Assembly: GCA_016297895.1 (NCBI GenBank)
Contig: JAEDFS010000024.1
Span: forward strand, 1 to 29,101
DNA from: Marvinbryantia sp.
GTDB taxonomy: Bacteria > Bacillota > Clostridia > Lachnospirales > Lachnospiraceae
Direction: 5' to 3'
Length of the DNA stretch: 29,101 nt
Positions 8,133 to 16,571 of this stretch are shown here, piece after piece. Position 1 is the stretch's first letter. The number at the start of each line of letters is the position of its first letter. The notes under the pieces are model-generated. The model worked only from the letters and a program-made list of their open reading frames with translations. It made no database searches and was not told the DNA's origin. A program made the position numbers and the translations under genes.

Positions 8133-9323
8133 CTATGACAGACCGTATTCTTTTGCCAGTTCTTCAAATTTGGGGAGGGCACCTGTTACCGTCTCATAAG
8201 ACACACAGTATGCCAGCCTTACATATCCCGGGCAGGCGAAGGAAGAACCCGGCACGATCAGAAGATGATACTTCTTTGCAGCCTCACAGAATTCTTTTTC
8301 ATTCTCCACAGGAGACTTCACAAAGAGATAAAAGGCACCTTCCGGCCTGATGCAGGAGAATCCTGCTTTTACCAGACCGTTATACAGGGTCTCACGGTTT
8401 CTGTTATAATACTCCACGTCCACCTTCGCATCCAGACATTTTGCGATCACTCGCTGGAACAAAGAGGGTGCATTGACATACCCAAGGATCCGGTTTGCCA
8501 CATTGGCAGCACCGATGATCAGTTCGCTTTCATCCGCCTCATCCGGGATCACCAGATAGCCGATCCGCTCTCCCGGCAGGGACAGGGACTTGCTGAAGGA
8601 ATATCCCACGATCGTATTTTTATAATACTTTGTCAGATAGGGAACCTCAGCGCCATCATAAGCCAGCTCCCGGTAAGGTTCATCGGAGATCAGATAGATG
8701 CTGATTCCGTATTCTTTCTGCTTATCTTCCAGGATCTGCGCCAGTTTTTTGATGGTGTCCTCAGAATAGACTACTCCGGTGGGATTATTGGGAGTATTGA
8801 CGATCACTGCTTTTGTCTTTGGCGTGATCATGGTCTCAAAGGCCTCCAGATTCGGCTGGAAGTCCACGGTATTGGCCGGAACTGCCTTAAGGATCCCGTC
8901 AAAATTGCTGACATAGGAACGGTACTCTCCGAAATAGGGTGCAAATGTCAGTACCTCATCTTGCGGATTTAACAGGGTCTTCAGAATCACATTCAGTCCT
9001 CCTGCGGCACCTACTGTCATCAGAATGTTTTCCTGCCGGAACTGTGTCTCAAATTTTTTATTAATGGAATCCGCAATGGCCTGTCTTACATCCTCATAGC
9101 CGGAATTGCTCATATAACCGTGTACCATCAGGGAATCTTCCTCACCGAGGATCTCCTCAATGGCTTCCTTCACTTCTGCCGGTGCCGGCACGTTGGGATT
9201 TCCGAGGCTGAAATCATAGACATTTTCTGCGCCGTACTTCGCTGCCATGATCTTTCCTTCCTCAAACATCGCCCGGATGGCAGAACTGTTCTGCACCATA
9301 CCGATCATTTTCTCTGAAATCAT
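8133..9323 (-). CDS. PLP-dependent aminotransferase, class I (AspB/COG0436-like)
   Basis: The 396-residue protein has the class I/II aminotransferase marks NNPTG (179-183), SDEPYREL with Asp214, and the PLP lysine Lys245 in YSFSKSLSLPGERIGYL. The start MISEKMIGMV is preceded by a GAGGGA SD. Such proteins transfer amino groups between aspartate, alanine or similar amino acids and 2-oxoglutarate; the exact substrate cannot be read from sequence. It is immediately upstream of the HisC-like gene but only distantly alike. A TATAAA box in the gap to the ABC gene has no matching -35 element, so I do not call a promoter there. Confidence 0.9.
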   Translation of the reverse strand: MISEKMIGMVQNSSAIRAMFEEGKIMAAKYGAENVYDFSLGNPNVPAPAEVKEAIEEILGEEDSLMVHGYMSNSGYEDVRQAIADSINKKFETQFRQENILMTVGAAGGLNVILKTLLNPQDEVLTFAPYFGEYRSYVSNFDGILKAVPANTVDFQPNLEAFETMITPKTKAVIVNTPNNPTGVVYSEDTIKKLAQILEDKQKEYGISIYLISDEPYRELAYDGAEVPYLTKYYKNTIVGYSFSKSLSLPGERIGYLVIPDEADESELIIGAANVANRILGYVNAPSLFQRVIAKCLDAKVDVEYYNRNRETLYNGLVKAGFSCIRPEGAFYLFVKSPVENEKEFCEAAKKYHLLIVPGSSFACPGYVRLAYCVSYETVTGALPKFEELAKEYGLS

Positions 9324-9358
9324 ACTGTATCCCTCTTTTCTTTTTATACTGTTGTCTG

Positions 9359-11089
9359 TCAGTCAGACACATGATAAAGCTTTGCATAAACTCCGTTTTT
9401 CGCCAGCAGTTCCTGATGCGTACCCTGTTCTTCGATGCCATTTTCCGTCATGACCAGGATCTTTCCCGCATTCTGGATCGTAGTCAGCCGGTGGGCGATC
9501 ACAAAAGTGGTTCTTCCTTTCGCCAGTTCTTCCAGCGATTTCTGAATGATCTTTTCACTTTCGTTGTCCAGTGCAGAAGTAGCCTCGTCGAAGATCAGGA
9601 TCGGCGGATTCTTTAAAAAGACTCTGGCAATTGACAGACGCTGCTTCTGCCCTCCCGAGAGTTTAACACCTCTCTGGCCGATATCCGTCCGGTAGCCGTT
9701 GGGCAGTTCCATGATAAACTCATGGGCGTTGGCCAGTTTTGCTGCCTCAATCACTTCTTCATCGGAAGCGTCCGGTTTTCCATACCGGATATTCTCCATC
9801 ACATTCTCTGCAAATAAATACACATCCTGCTGCACAATACCGATATTGTCTCTCAGGTCCTTTAACCGGATCTTTCTGATGTCTGTTCCGTCCAGCAGGA
9901 TTCTTCCGCTCTCCACATCATAAAACCTGGGAATCAGGCTGCACAGAGTCGTCTTGCCGCCGCCGGAGCTTCCCGCAATGGCGATATATTCTCCCGCCTT
10001 CACCTCAAGATCGATATGACTTAGCACCTTATCCAGATTTTCTTCATAGCGGAATGATACATCCTCAAAGGTGATATTTCCCTCCACATGATCAAGCGAA
10101 ACCGGATGCTCACAGTCGGCAATATCCGGCTGTACGGCCAGTACCTCCAGGAAACGCTCATATCCGCTGTAGCCGTTCTGGAACTGTTCCGTAAAGTTCA
10201 CCAGCTTTTTAACAGGCTCCGTGCAGTTGTTGACATACAAAAGAAATGTGATCAGATCTGTGGCATCCAGGCTTCCCTTTGAGATCAGAACCGCTCCTGC
10301 CGTCACCACTCCCACCGTCACCAGGGAAATCAATGCTCCCAGTCCGGAATTATAGGCGCCCATATACTGATAACTTTTCCGCTTGCTGTCCACAAACCGC
10401 TGATTGCCTTTGCTGAACTTTTCAAGCTCCATGTCCTCATTGGCAAAGGATTTGACCACCCGGATCCCGGACAGGCTGTCCTCGATCTGGCTGTTGATAT
10501 CTGCCATTCTGGCACGGTTTGTCTTAAATGCCGCTTTCATTCGCTTATTCAGTACAAACGCATAGATTGCGATCACCGGAATGAAAGAAAACAACACCAG
10601 TGCCAGCGTCACATTGATATTTATCAGGATCACGAAGGAACCCACAAATTTGATCAGTGAAATGACCAGGTCTTCCGGTCCGTGATGAAGAAGCTCACTG
10701 ATATCAAACAGGTCACTGGTAATACGGGACAAAAGCTGACCTACCTTTTGATTGTCGTAAAAGGAAAAAGACAGCTTTTGATAATGTGCAAATATTTCCC
10801 GGCGCATATCCCGCTCTATGCTTGCGCCGCAGATATGTCCGTAATAACCGATAAAAAAATTACTGTAACATTCCACCAGAACCAGCACCAGCATCACCAG
10901 TGCCAGCTTCAGAACGGTGGAAAGCATTTCCTGCCGGGGCAAAAATACAACGGTTCCGGTAATATAACGCACGATCAGGGGGATGACTAAGGTCACGCCA
11001 GCCCCCAGGATCGCAAAGAACATATCCGCCAGGAACAGTTTTCGATAGGGTCTGTAATACCCGAACAGTTTTTTCCACTTATGTTCCAT
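9359..11089 (-). CDS. ABC exporter half-transporter (fused permease and ATPase)
   Basis: The 576 residues comprise an N-terminal six-helix transmembrane domain (about 15-300) and a C-terminal nucleotide-binding domain. The latter shows Walker A GSSGGGKT (373-380), Q-loop Gln420/421, signature LSGGQ (477-481), Walker B ILIFDE (497-502), D-loop SALD and switch His533. All catalytic residues are intact. The architecture is that of MsbA/BmrA-type exporters, which work as dimers in the cytoplasmic membrane to export lipids, drugs or peptides. No partner half-transporter is nearby, so a homodimer is likely. The SD is weak (GAGG). It is 13 bp downstream of glmM. The substrate is unknown. Confidence 0.94.
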   Translation of the reverse strand: MEHKWKKLFGYYRPYRKLFLADMFFAILGAGVTLVIPLIVRYITGTVVFLPRQEMLSTVLKLALVMLVLVLVECYSNFFIGYYGHICGASIERDMRREIFAHYQKLSFSFYDNQKVGQLLSRITSDLFDISELLHHGPEDLVISLIKFVGSFVILININVTLALVLFSFIPVIAIYAFVLNKRMKAAFKTNRARMADINSQIEDSLSGIRVVKSFANEDMELEKFSKGNQRFVDSKRKSYQYMGAYNSGLGALISLVTVGVVTAGAVLISKGSLDATDLITFLLYVNNCTEPVKKLVNFTEQFQNGYSGYERFLEVLAVQPDIADCEHPVSLDHVEGNITFEDVSFRYEENLDKVLSHIDLEVKAGEYIAIAGSSGGGKTTLCSLIPRFYDVESGRILLDGTDIRKIRLKDLRDNIGIVQQDVYLFAENVMENIRYGKPDASDEEVIEAAKLANAHEFIMELPNGYRTDIGQRGVKLSGGQKQRLSIARVFLKNPPILIFDEATSALDNESEKIIQKSLEELAKGRTTFVIAHRLTTIQNAGKILVMTENGIEEQGTHQELLAKNGVYAKLYHVSD

Positions 11090-11102
11090 AAAATGCCTCA
11101 GT

Positions 11103-12449
11103 TTACTGTACGACCAGGCCCTGTCTTGTCATTACGTCAATGACCTGATCTACATATTTTTCACAAAGCTCCTCTGAAGCCGCTTCCACCATGACACGGA
11201 TCACCGGTTCGGTACCGCTTTCTCTCACCAGGATTCTTCCCTCGTCTCCCAGTGCTTCTGCCACAGAATTGACTGCAGCCACTACGGCTTCATTCTCTCT
11301 TGCTTCCTTTTTGTCTGCCACACGGACATTTTTCAGAAGCTGGGGATAGATCTGAACTTCAGCTGCCATAGTTCCCAGGCTCATTTTCTTCTCCGTTACT
11401 ACTTCCATAACCATCAGAGAGGTGAGGATGCCGTCTCCTGTAGTGGCATGCTTGCTGAAAATAATATGTCCGGACTGTTCACCGCCCAGGCAGTGGCCGT
11501 TTTTCATCATATTCTCATATACATATTTATCGCCTACCGCAGTCTTTTCATATTTAATGCCGGCAGCATCAAATGCCTTATAAAGACCCAGGTTAGACAT
11601 AATTGTTGTTACTACGGTATTGTTGTTCAGCTTTCCGTTTTCCTTTAAATACTTTCCGCAGACATAGAGAATCTTATCTCCGTCCACCACTTCTCCGTTC
11701 TCATCCACAGCGATACAGCGGTCTGCGTCTCCGTCGAAGGCAAATCCGATATCCAGCTTTTTCTCTTTTACCAACTTCTGCAGCTGTTCAATATGAGTCG
11801 ATCCGCAGTTGGTATTGATGTTGGTTCCGTCCGGCTCATTGCTGATTACAAAGGTCTTTGCTCCCAGAGCATCAAAGACGCTCTTTGCAATGGCAGAAGA
11901 ACTTCCGTTGGCACAGTCCAGACCAATGCGGTATTTTTTAAAGGATCTGGTGGCAATTGAGATCAGATAGCCGATGTAACGGTTCCTTCCTGCCACATAA
12001 TCTACGGTACGTCCGATCTGTTCCCTGGTAGCAAAAGGGATCTCCTCGATCTCGCCGTCGATGTATTTCTCGATCATCTCTTCCACACTTGCTTCCATCT
12101 TATGGCCGCTTCCGTTGATGATCTTGATTCCGTTGTCATAAAAGGGATTATGGCTGGCGGAGATCATGATTCCGCAGTCAAATTCTTCCGTACGCACCAC
12201 ATAGGATACACTGGGTGTTGTGGTCACATGAAGCAGATAAGCATCTGCTCCGGATGCAGTCAGTCCGGCTACCAGAGAATACTCAAACATATAGCTGCTT
12301 CTTCTGGTATCTTTTCCGATGACGATGTTTGCTTTATGTTCTCTTCCAAAATACCATCCCAGGAATCGGCCTACTTTATACGCATGCTCTACGGTCAGTT
12401 TCACATTTGCTTCTCCCCGAAATCCATCTGTTCCAAAATACTTTCCCAT
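11103..12449 (-). CDS. glmM: Phosphoglucosamine mutase
   Basis: GlmM interconverts glucosamine-6-phosphate and glucosamine-1-phosphate on the path to UDP-GlcNAc and peptidoglycan. The 448-residue length and the start MGKYFGTDGFRGEANVKLT are typical. The phosphoserine loop is SASHNP with the catalytic Ser99, and the Mg2+ loop is DGDADR (239-244). The C-terminal phosphate-binding loop RESGTEPVIRVM is present. An AAAGGAGAG SD precedes the ATG. Gaps are 18 bp from prfA and 13 bp to the ABC exporter. No glmS gene or glmS ribozyme is seen here. Confidence 0.97.
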   Translation of the reverse strand: MGKYFGTDGFRGEANVKLTVEHAYKVGRFLGWYFGREHKANIVIGKDTRRSSYMFEYSLVAGLTASGADAYLLHVTTTPSVSYVVRTEEFDCGIMISASHNPFYDNGIKIINGSGHKMEASVEEMIEKYIDGEIEEIPFATREQIGRTVDYVAGRNRYIGYLISIATRSFKKYRIGLDCANGSSSAIAKSVFDALGAKTFVISNEPDGTNINTNCGSTHIEQLQKLVKEKKLDIGFAFDGDADRCIAVDENGEVVDGDKILYVCGKYLKENGKLNNNTVVTTIMSNLGLYKAFDAAGIKYEKTAVGDKYVYENMMKNGHCLGGEQSGHIIFSKHATTGDGILTSLMVMEVVTEKKMSLGTMAAEVQIYPQLLKNVRVADKKEARENEAVVAAVNSVAEALGDEGRILVRESGTEPVIRVMVEAASEELCEKYVDQVIDVMTRQGLVVQ

Positions 12450-12467
12450 AACAACTCTCCTTTTGAA

Positions 12468-13541
12468 TTATTCTTCATTCAGATTTGCAAGCTTTGCAGC
12501 CTGATCCGCTGCGATCAGGCTATCCAGCAGTTCATCGATATCTCCATTCATAATCGAATCCAGTTTATATAATGTAAGCTTGATTCTGTGATCGGTGACA
12601 CGTCCCTGAGGAAAATTGTAGGTTCTGATCTTCTCAGAACGATCACCGGTACCGATCTGGCTTCTTCTCATCTCCGCTTCCGCATCATGGGCTTTCTGCT
12701 GTTCGATGTCATACAGCTTTGCCCGCAGAAGTGCGAAAGCCTTGGCCTTATTCTGAAGCTGTGATTTCTCAGTCTGGCTGTATACCACGATCCCGGTGGG
12801 ATAATGGGTCAGACGCACGGCAGAATCTGTGGTGTTGACACACTGTCCGCCGTTTCCGGACGCACGCATGACGTCGATGCGGATGTCTTTTTCGTCAATG
12901 ACTACATCCACATCCTCTGCTTCCGGCATCACTGCCACCGTGATGGTAGAGGTATGGATACGTCCTCCTGACTCCGTCTCCGGCACACGCTGTACACGGT
13001 GCACGCCGCTCTCGTATTTCAGTTTGGAATAGGCACCCTGACCGGTGATCATAAAGTTGACTTCCTTCATTCCGCCGATGCCGATCTCATCCACACCGAG
13101 AAGCTCCACTCTCCAGCGGTTTTTCTCCGCATATTTTACATAAAGACGATACATCTCCGCCGCAAACAGGGCAGCTTCGTCTCCGCCCGCTCCCGCACGT
13201 ATCTCCACGATCACGTTCTTATCATCGTTGGGATCTTTTGGGAGCAGCAGGATCTTCAGCTTCTGTTCCAGTTCTCCGATCCGGCTCTTTGCTTCACTCA
13301 GTTCCTCCTTGAGCATTTCGCGCATTTCCTCATCGGATTCTTCCTCCAGCATGGACAGGCTGTCCTCCACCGTCTGTCTGCAGTCCTTATATTCCTTATA
13401 AGTATCCACGATCGGCTGCAGATCGCTCTGCTCTTTCATCAGCTTCTGGAAGCGAGCCTGGTTATTTGCCACCGTAGGCTCATTCAATTCGTTTAAGATT
13501 TCTTCAAAACGGATCAGTAAATCCTCCAGCTTATCAAACAT
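12468..13541 (-). CDS. prfA: Peptide chain release factor 1
   Basis: RF1 recognises UAA and UAG and releases the finished peptide from the ribosome. The 357-residue protein has the stop-codon-reading tripeptide Pro187-Glu188-Thr189 in HRVQRVPETESGGRIHTS and the catalytic GGQ at 231-233 in RASGNGGQCVNTTDSA. The Gln of GGQ is the target of the methyltransferase encoded just upstream. A strong AGGAGG SD precedes the start; an out-of-frame ATG lies five bases before the true ATG and is too close to the SD to matter much. The gap to prmC is 13 bp. Confidence 0.98.
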   Translation of the reverse strand: MFDKLEDLLIRFEEILNELNEPTVANNQARFQKLMKEQSDLQPIVDTYKEYKDCRQTVEDSLSMLEEESDEEMREMLKEELSEAKSRIGELEQKLKILLLPKDPNDDKNVIVEIRAGAGGDEAALFAAEMYRLYVKYAEKNRWRVELLGVDEIGIGGMKEVNFMITGQGAYSKLKYESGVHRVQRVPETESGGRIHTSTITVAVMPEAEDVDVVIDEKDIRIDVMRASGNGGQCVNTTDSAVRLTHYPTGIVVYSQTEKSQLQNKAKAFALLRAKLYDIEQQKAHDAEAEMRRSQIGTGDRSEKIRTYNFPQGRVTDHRIKLTLYKLDSIMNGDIDELLDSLIAADQAAKLANLNEE

Positions 13542-13554
13542 TTCATTCCTCCTG

Positions 13555-14379
13555 TTATTTTTGTCCCATCACTACCCGGTCCAGACCGGCCAGATCTTTC
13601 TTTACTTCAATTCCATGATACCCTTTGTGTTTCATCATTTCAAACACTTCTGCCGCCTGGTCAAACCCGATCTCAAACAGAAGCCATCCTCCCTCTGTCA
13701 AATGATCCCAGGCATCCTCCACGATGCGTCTGTAAAAATACAGCCCGTCTTCCCTGCCGTCCAGGGCAAGCACCGGCTCATGATCCCGCACCTCCGGCAT
13801 CAGTTTCCCAATCTCTTCCGTTGGGATATAAGGGGGATTGGACACGATGCAGTCAAATATTCCCTCTGCATTTTTAAGAAGATCGCTTTGAAAAAAACGA
13901 ACCCGGCAATGATTTCTGACTGCATTCTCTTCTGCGATCTTAAGAGCCTCTTCGGAAATATCCACAGCTTCCGCCCGGATGTTTTTTTCTGCCGCCAGTG
14001 TGATAATGATACAGCCGGACCCGGTGCAAATATCCATTACCCGCTGTCCATCCCGGATCTTTTTCAGACTCTCTTCTACCAGAACTTCTGTATCCTGGCG
14101 AGGCACCAGCACCTGAGGGCCCACACAAAATAGTCTCCCATAGAACATCTGATTCCCGGTCAGATACTGGAGAGGAATCCGCTCTCCCCGTTTTTCAATG
14201 AAACTGAAATACCTGTCTTCCTGTTCTTTTTTCATTTCTTCTGTCTGGATCAGGAAATAACGGGTCCTGTCCACTCCGGTACAGAATTCCAGCAAAAGCC
14301 AGGCGTCGGCGGATGCTTCCTCCACCCCCTGGCTTTTCAGATATTCGGTTCCATTTGCAAGCGCTGTACGGTAATTCAT
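13555..14379 (-). CDS. prmC: Release factor glutamine N5-methyltransferase
   Basis: PrmC (HemK) methylates the Gln of the GGQ motif in release factors with SAM. The 274-residue protein has an N-terminal helical substrate domain, SAM motif I DICTGSGCI (116-124) and the catalytic NPPY (181-184). The ATG overlaps the TGA of the DUF1385 gene by four bases (ATGA), with GGAGGA as SD inside that gene, so the two are translationally coupled. It directly precedes its substrate gene prfA, a conserved arrangement. Confidence 0.97.
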   Translation of the reverse strand: MNYRTALANGTEYLKSQGVEEASADAWLLLEFCTGVDRTRYFLIQTEEMKKEQEDRYFSFIEKRGERIPLQYLTGNQMFYGRLFCVGPQVLVPRQDTEVLVEESLKKIRDGQRVMDICTGSGCIIITLAAEKNIRAEAVDISEEALKIAEENAVRNHCRVRFFQSDLLKNAEGIFDCIVSNPPYIPTEEIGKLMPEVRDHEPVLALDGREDGLYFYRRIVEDAWDHLTEGGWLLFEIGFDQAAEVFEMMKHKGYHGIEVKKDLAGLDRVVMGQK

Positions 14380-15434
14380 GACAGAGCTTCCTCCGCCTTC
14401 ACCGTCTCACCGGTTTTCTGTCCTTTTTTTTCTGTGCCCGGCACAATGGTCTCACCACAGACATACTCTTTTTCTGTCAGTTCGTAACTGGTTCCAAAAT
14501 TTTCATTCAGGAACTTTTTCCAGTCAAATACCGCTTCTACCGCAGCAATGGCCACTTCCACCATATCCGGTTCCGGCTCTCTGGTGGTCATTCGCTGAAG
14601 CATCATCCCCGGTTTGCTTAAAGCAGCTACCAGTTTGTTTTCGCTGCAGCCTGCCAGACGGATAAATTCATAAGAGATTCCGGCAATAACCGGCAAAAGC
14701 AGAAGACGGATCACAAATCCCACTACCTTGGAATCCACCCGGATGAATAAATGCAGAATCACACTGACGATCATCACGATCAGCAGAAAGCTGGTTCCGC
14801 ATCTTTTATGTTCTCTGGAACTTTTCATTACATTTTCCACATTCAGTTCCAGTCCATGTTCAATGCAATTGATACATTTGTGTTCTGCCCCATGATACAT
14901 AAACACACGCTGGATATCCTTCATTCTGGAGATCAGCAGGATGTACAGCATGAAGATCGCAATTTTCAGAATACCTTCGCAGACAGCGATCACATTTTGA
15001 GAATCTGTCACTTTTCCGATCAGCTGTGCAGCCAGATACGGCACGATCATAAACATTGCAATCGCCAGAACCATGGAGATCGTCACGGTAATTCCCATCA
15101 GAATATCCATTCCCTTTTTGGTATCCAGAAATGCATCCAGCTTTTTCTCCAGTTTTGACGGTTCTTTGGTCGGCTGCTCTTCCTCTTCATCGTCAAAAAA
15201 GCCGGCGGAATAAGTCAGTGTTTTCATTCCAAGCACCAGAGAATCCACAAAATTAAAGACACCCCTTACAAACGGAAGAGAGAGTATCTTTTTCCCTTTG
15301 ATATAGCTGGGGTACTCCGACGTCTTCACAATAATCTCTTTATCCGGTTTGCGGACACCGACTGCGTACCGGTCCCCGTTTTTCATCATAATACCTTCCA
15401 TGACGGCCTGGCCGCCAATTCCGGATCCCTTCAT
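14376..15434 (-). CDS. DUF1385 (YqhQ-like) membrane protein
   Basis: The 352-residue protein starts with SGIGGQAVMEGIMMKNGDRY, the hallmark of DUF1385. A cytosolic N-terminal part carries an acidic stretch (DDEEEEQ, 81-87), followed by about four to five membrane helices between 110 and 260. Conserved polar motifs between the helices, HGAEHKCINC (181-190) and EHKRCGTS (208-215), hold His and Cys residues that look like a metal or catalytic site. The function is not established. An AAGGAGGA SD precedes it. It sits between rpmE and prmC-prfA, a neighbourhood seen often in Clostridia. No clear promoter was found in the 125 bp upstream, so it may depend on readthrough past the hairpin at 15519-15548. 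Confidence 0.9.
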   Translation of the reverse strand: MKGSGIGGQAVMEGIMMKNGDRYAVGVRKPDKEIIVKTSEYPSYIKGKKILSLPFVRGVFNFVDSLVLGMKTLTYSAGFFDDEEEEQPTKEPSKLEKKLDAFLDTKKGMDILMGITVTISMVLAIAMFMIVPYLAAQLIGKVTDSQNVIAVCEGILKIAIFMLYILLISRMKDIQRVFMYHGAEHKCINCIEHGLELNVENVMKSSREHKRCGTSFLLIVMIVSVILHLFIRVDSKVVGFVIRLLLLPVIAGISYEFIRLAGCSENKLVAALSKPGMMLQRMTTREPEPDMVEVAIAAVEAVFDWKKFLNENFGTSYELTEKEYVCGETIVPGTEKKGQKTGETVKAEEALS

Positions 15435-15518
15435 AGGATCTTCCTCCTTACCTTACCCTGAAAACAGGACAGACAGCCCCGGGTCACTTCGTAATCCCTG
15501 CTGCTGTCACATTTGAAA

Positions 15519-15548
15519 GAAGGTTGAGATTTCGCAACCTCAACCTTC
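15519..15548 (-). terminator. Hairpin downstream of rpmE, weak terminator or attenuator
   Basis: A perfect 10-bp stem (GAAGGTTGAG paired with CTCAACCTTC) encloses a 10-base loop, 11 bp after the rpmE stop on the minus strand. Only a short T-rich tail follows (TTTC), so termination is probably partial. That would let rpmE transcripts continue into the DUF1385-prmC-prfA cluster at reduced level. Confidence 0.6.
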
Positions 15549-15559
15549 CCTTACACTCA

Positions 15560-15763
15560 CTATTTTGTAATACCATATTTCTTATTGAATTTATCAATAC
15601 GTCCACGAGCTGCTGCAGCTTTCTGCTGGCCTGTGTAGAATGAATGGCATTTGGAACAGATTTCTACGTGGATCTCTTTCTTGGTAGAACCTGTTACGAA
15701 TGTGTTGCCGCAGTTGCAAGTTACTGTTGCCTGATGATACTCAGGATGAATTCCTTCTTTCAT
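15560..15763 (-). CDS. rpmE: 50S ribosomal protein L31, zinc-binding type
   Basis: The 67-residue protein is a full-length L31. The zinc ligands CNC (Cys16, Cys18) and CSKC (Cys36, Cys39) mark it as the zinc-containing (C+) form, as opposed to the zinc-free paralogue used in zinc starvation. The start is the ATG at 15763, because AGGTGG lies at correct spacing. A GTG three codons upstream in the same frame is part of that SD and is rejected. The gene has its own strong promoter at 15914-15942, a structured leader and a downstream hairpin, so it can act as a single-gene unit. Confidence 0.96.
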   Translation of the reverse strand: MKEGIHPEYHQATVTCNCGNTFVTGSTKKEIHVEICSKCHSFYTGQQKAAAARGRIDKFNKKYGITK

Positions 15764-15907
15764 TTTTTCCACCTCATATTCTCTGAATTCGTGAACTGCC
15801 TATGGGAATCTTTCCCAATCCTTCCCGGCCAATGCTGCTCCTCATGTTTCCACAGCAAGATATCCCGGGCTATCCCTGTAAGTCCCTACAGTTAAAAGTT
15901 ACACAAC
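15764..15907 (-). ncRNA. Structured 5' leader of rpmE (candidate ribosomal protein leader RNA)
   Basis: From the predicted transcription start (about 15907) to the rpmE ATG are about 144 nt, long for this compact genome. Inverted repeats allow four helices: 15876-15880 with 15887-15891 (5 bp); 15824-15828 with 15865-15869 (5 bp, GC only); inside the latter 15833-15837 with 15853-15857 (5 bp); and 15803-15808 with 15812-15817 (6 bp, 3-base loop). Leader RNAs that let L31 control its own mRNA have been described in several phyla, including Firmicutes. Whether this one belongs to that class was judged from position and structure only. Confidence 0.5.
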
Positions 15908-15913
15908 GCCTGC

Positions 15914-15942
15914 ATTATAGCACAGTTTCTGCGCATATGCAA
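15914..15942 (-). promoter_or_regulatory. Sigma-A promoter of rpmE
   Basis: On the minus strand TTGCAT (15942-15937), a 17-bp spacer and a perfect TATAAT (15919-15914), with TG one base before the -10 (extended -10). It is the best promoter in the window. It begins 12 bp past the efp stop codon, so no terminator fits between efp and rpmE. Confidence 0.85.
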
Positions 15943-15953
15943 GAGAGATTTTC

Positions 15954-16511
15954 CTATACTCTGGACAGATATTCGCCTGTACGGGTATCGATCTTGATCA
16001 CGTCGCCCTGGTTTACGAACAGCGGTACATACACAACCGCACCTGTCTCAACAGTTGCCGGCTTGGTAGCGCCCTGTGCGGTATCGCCCTTGAAGCCCGG
16101 CTCTGTATCTGTGATCTCCAGTTCTACAAATAAAGGCGGCTCTACTGCAAATACGTTTCCGTTATGGGAACATACTTTTACCATTTCATTTTCTTTTACA
16201 AATTTCAGAGAATCTCCGATATCAGATTCGCTCAGTGCGATCTGATCGTAGGTCTCTACGTTCATAAAGTGATACAGATCTCCGTCAGAGTACAGATACT
16301 GCATATCCACACGGTCAATACGAGCCTGCGGGAATTTCTCTGTCGGTCTGAAAGTCTTTTCAACGACACCGCCGTTGATGATGTTTTTTAATTTTGTTCT
16401 TACGAATGCTGCACCCTTACCAGGTTTTACATGCTGAAATTCTACGATCTGAAAAATGTTGCCTTCGATTTCCAGAGTTACACCATTTCTAAAATCTCCT
16501 GCTGATATCAT
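15954..16511 (-). CDS. efp: Elongation factor P
   Basis: EF-P rescues ribosomes stalled on polyproline stretches. The 185-residue protein has the standard three-domain length and the start MISAGDFRNGVTLEIEG. The loop that reaches the peptidyl-transferase centre reads KPGKGAAFVR with Lys32 at its tip, the residue that is modified in many bacteria (5-aminopentanol in B. subtilis). No modification enzyme gene is in the window. The C-terminus YVPLFVNQGDVIKIDTRTGE is typical. The SD AGGAGG lies 10 bases before the ATG, and an out-of-frame ATG falls between them. It has its own promoter at 16572-16600. Confidence 0.98.
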   Translation of the reverse strand: MISAGDFRNGVTLEIEGNIFQIVEFQHVKPGKGAAFVRTKLKNIINGGVVEKTFRPTEKFPQARIDRVDMQYLYSDGDLYHFMNVETYDQIALSESDIGDSLKFVKENEMVKVCSHNGNVFAVEPPLFVELEITDTEPGFKGDTAQGATKPATVETGAVVYVPLFVNQGDVIKIDTRTGEYLSRV

Positions 16512-16571
16512 GAATCATTTTCCTCCTTCGATTTACAGGTACGGGAAACAATCATTCCCATAGATGAATTC

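Noticed and set aside
9353..9369. Hairpin at the stop codon of the ABC exporter gene (6-bp stem) as a terminator
   Set aside because: The stem is short, there is no T-run on the minus strand, and the next gene follows within 35 bp.
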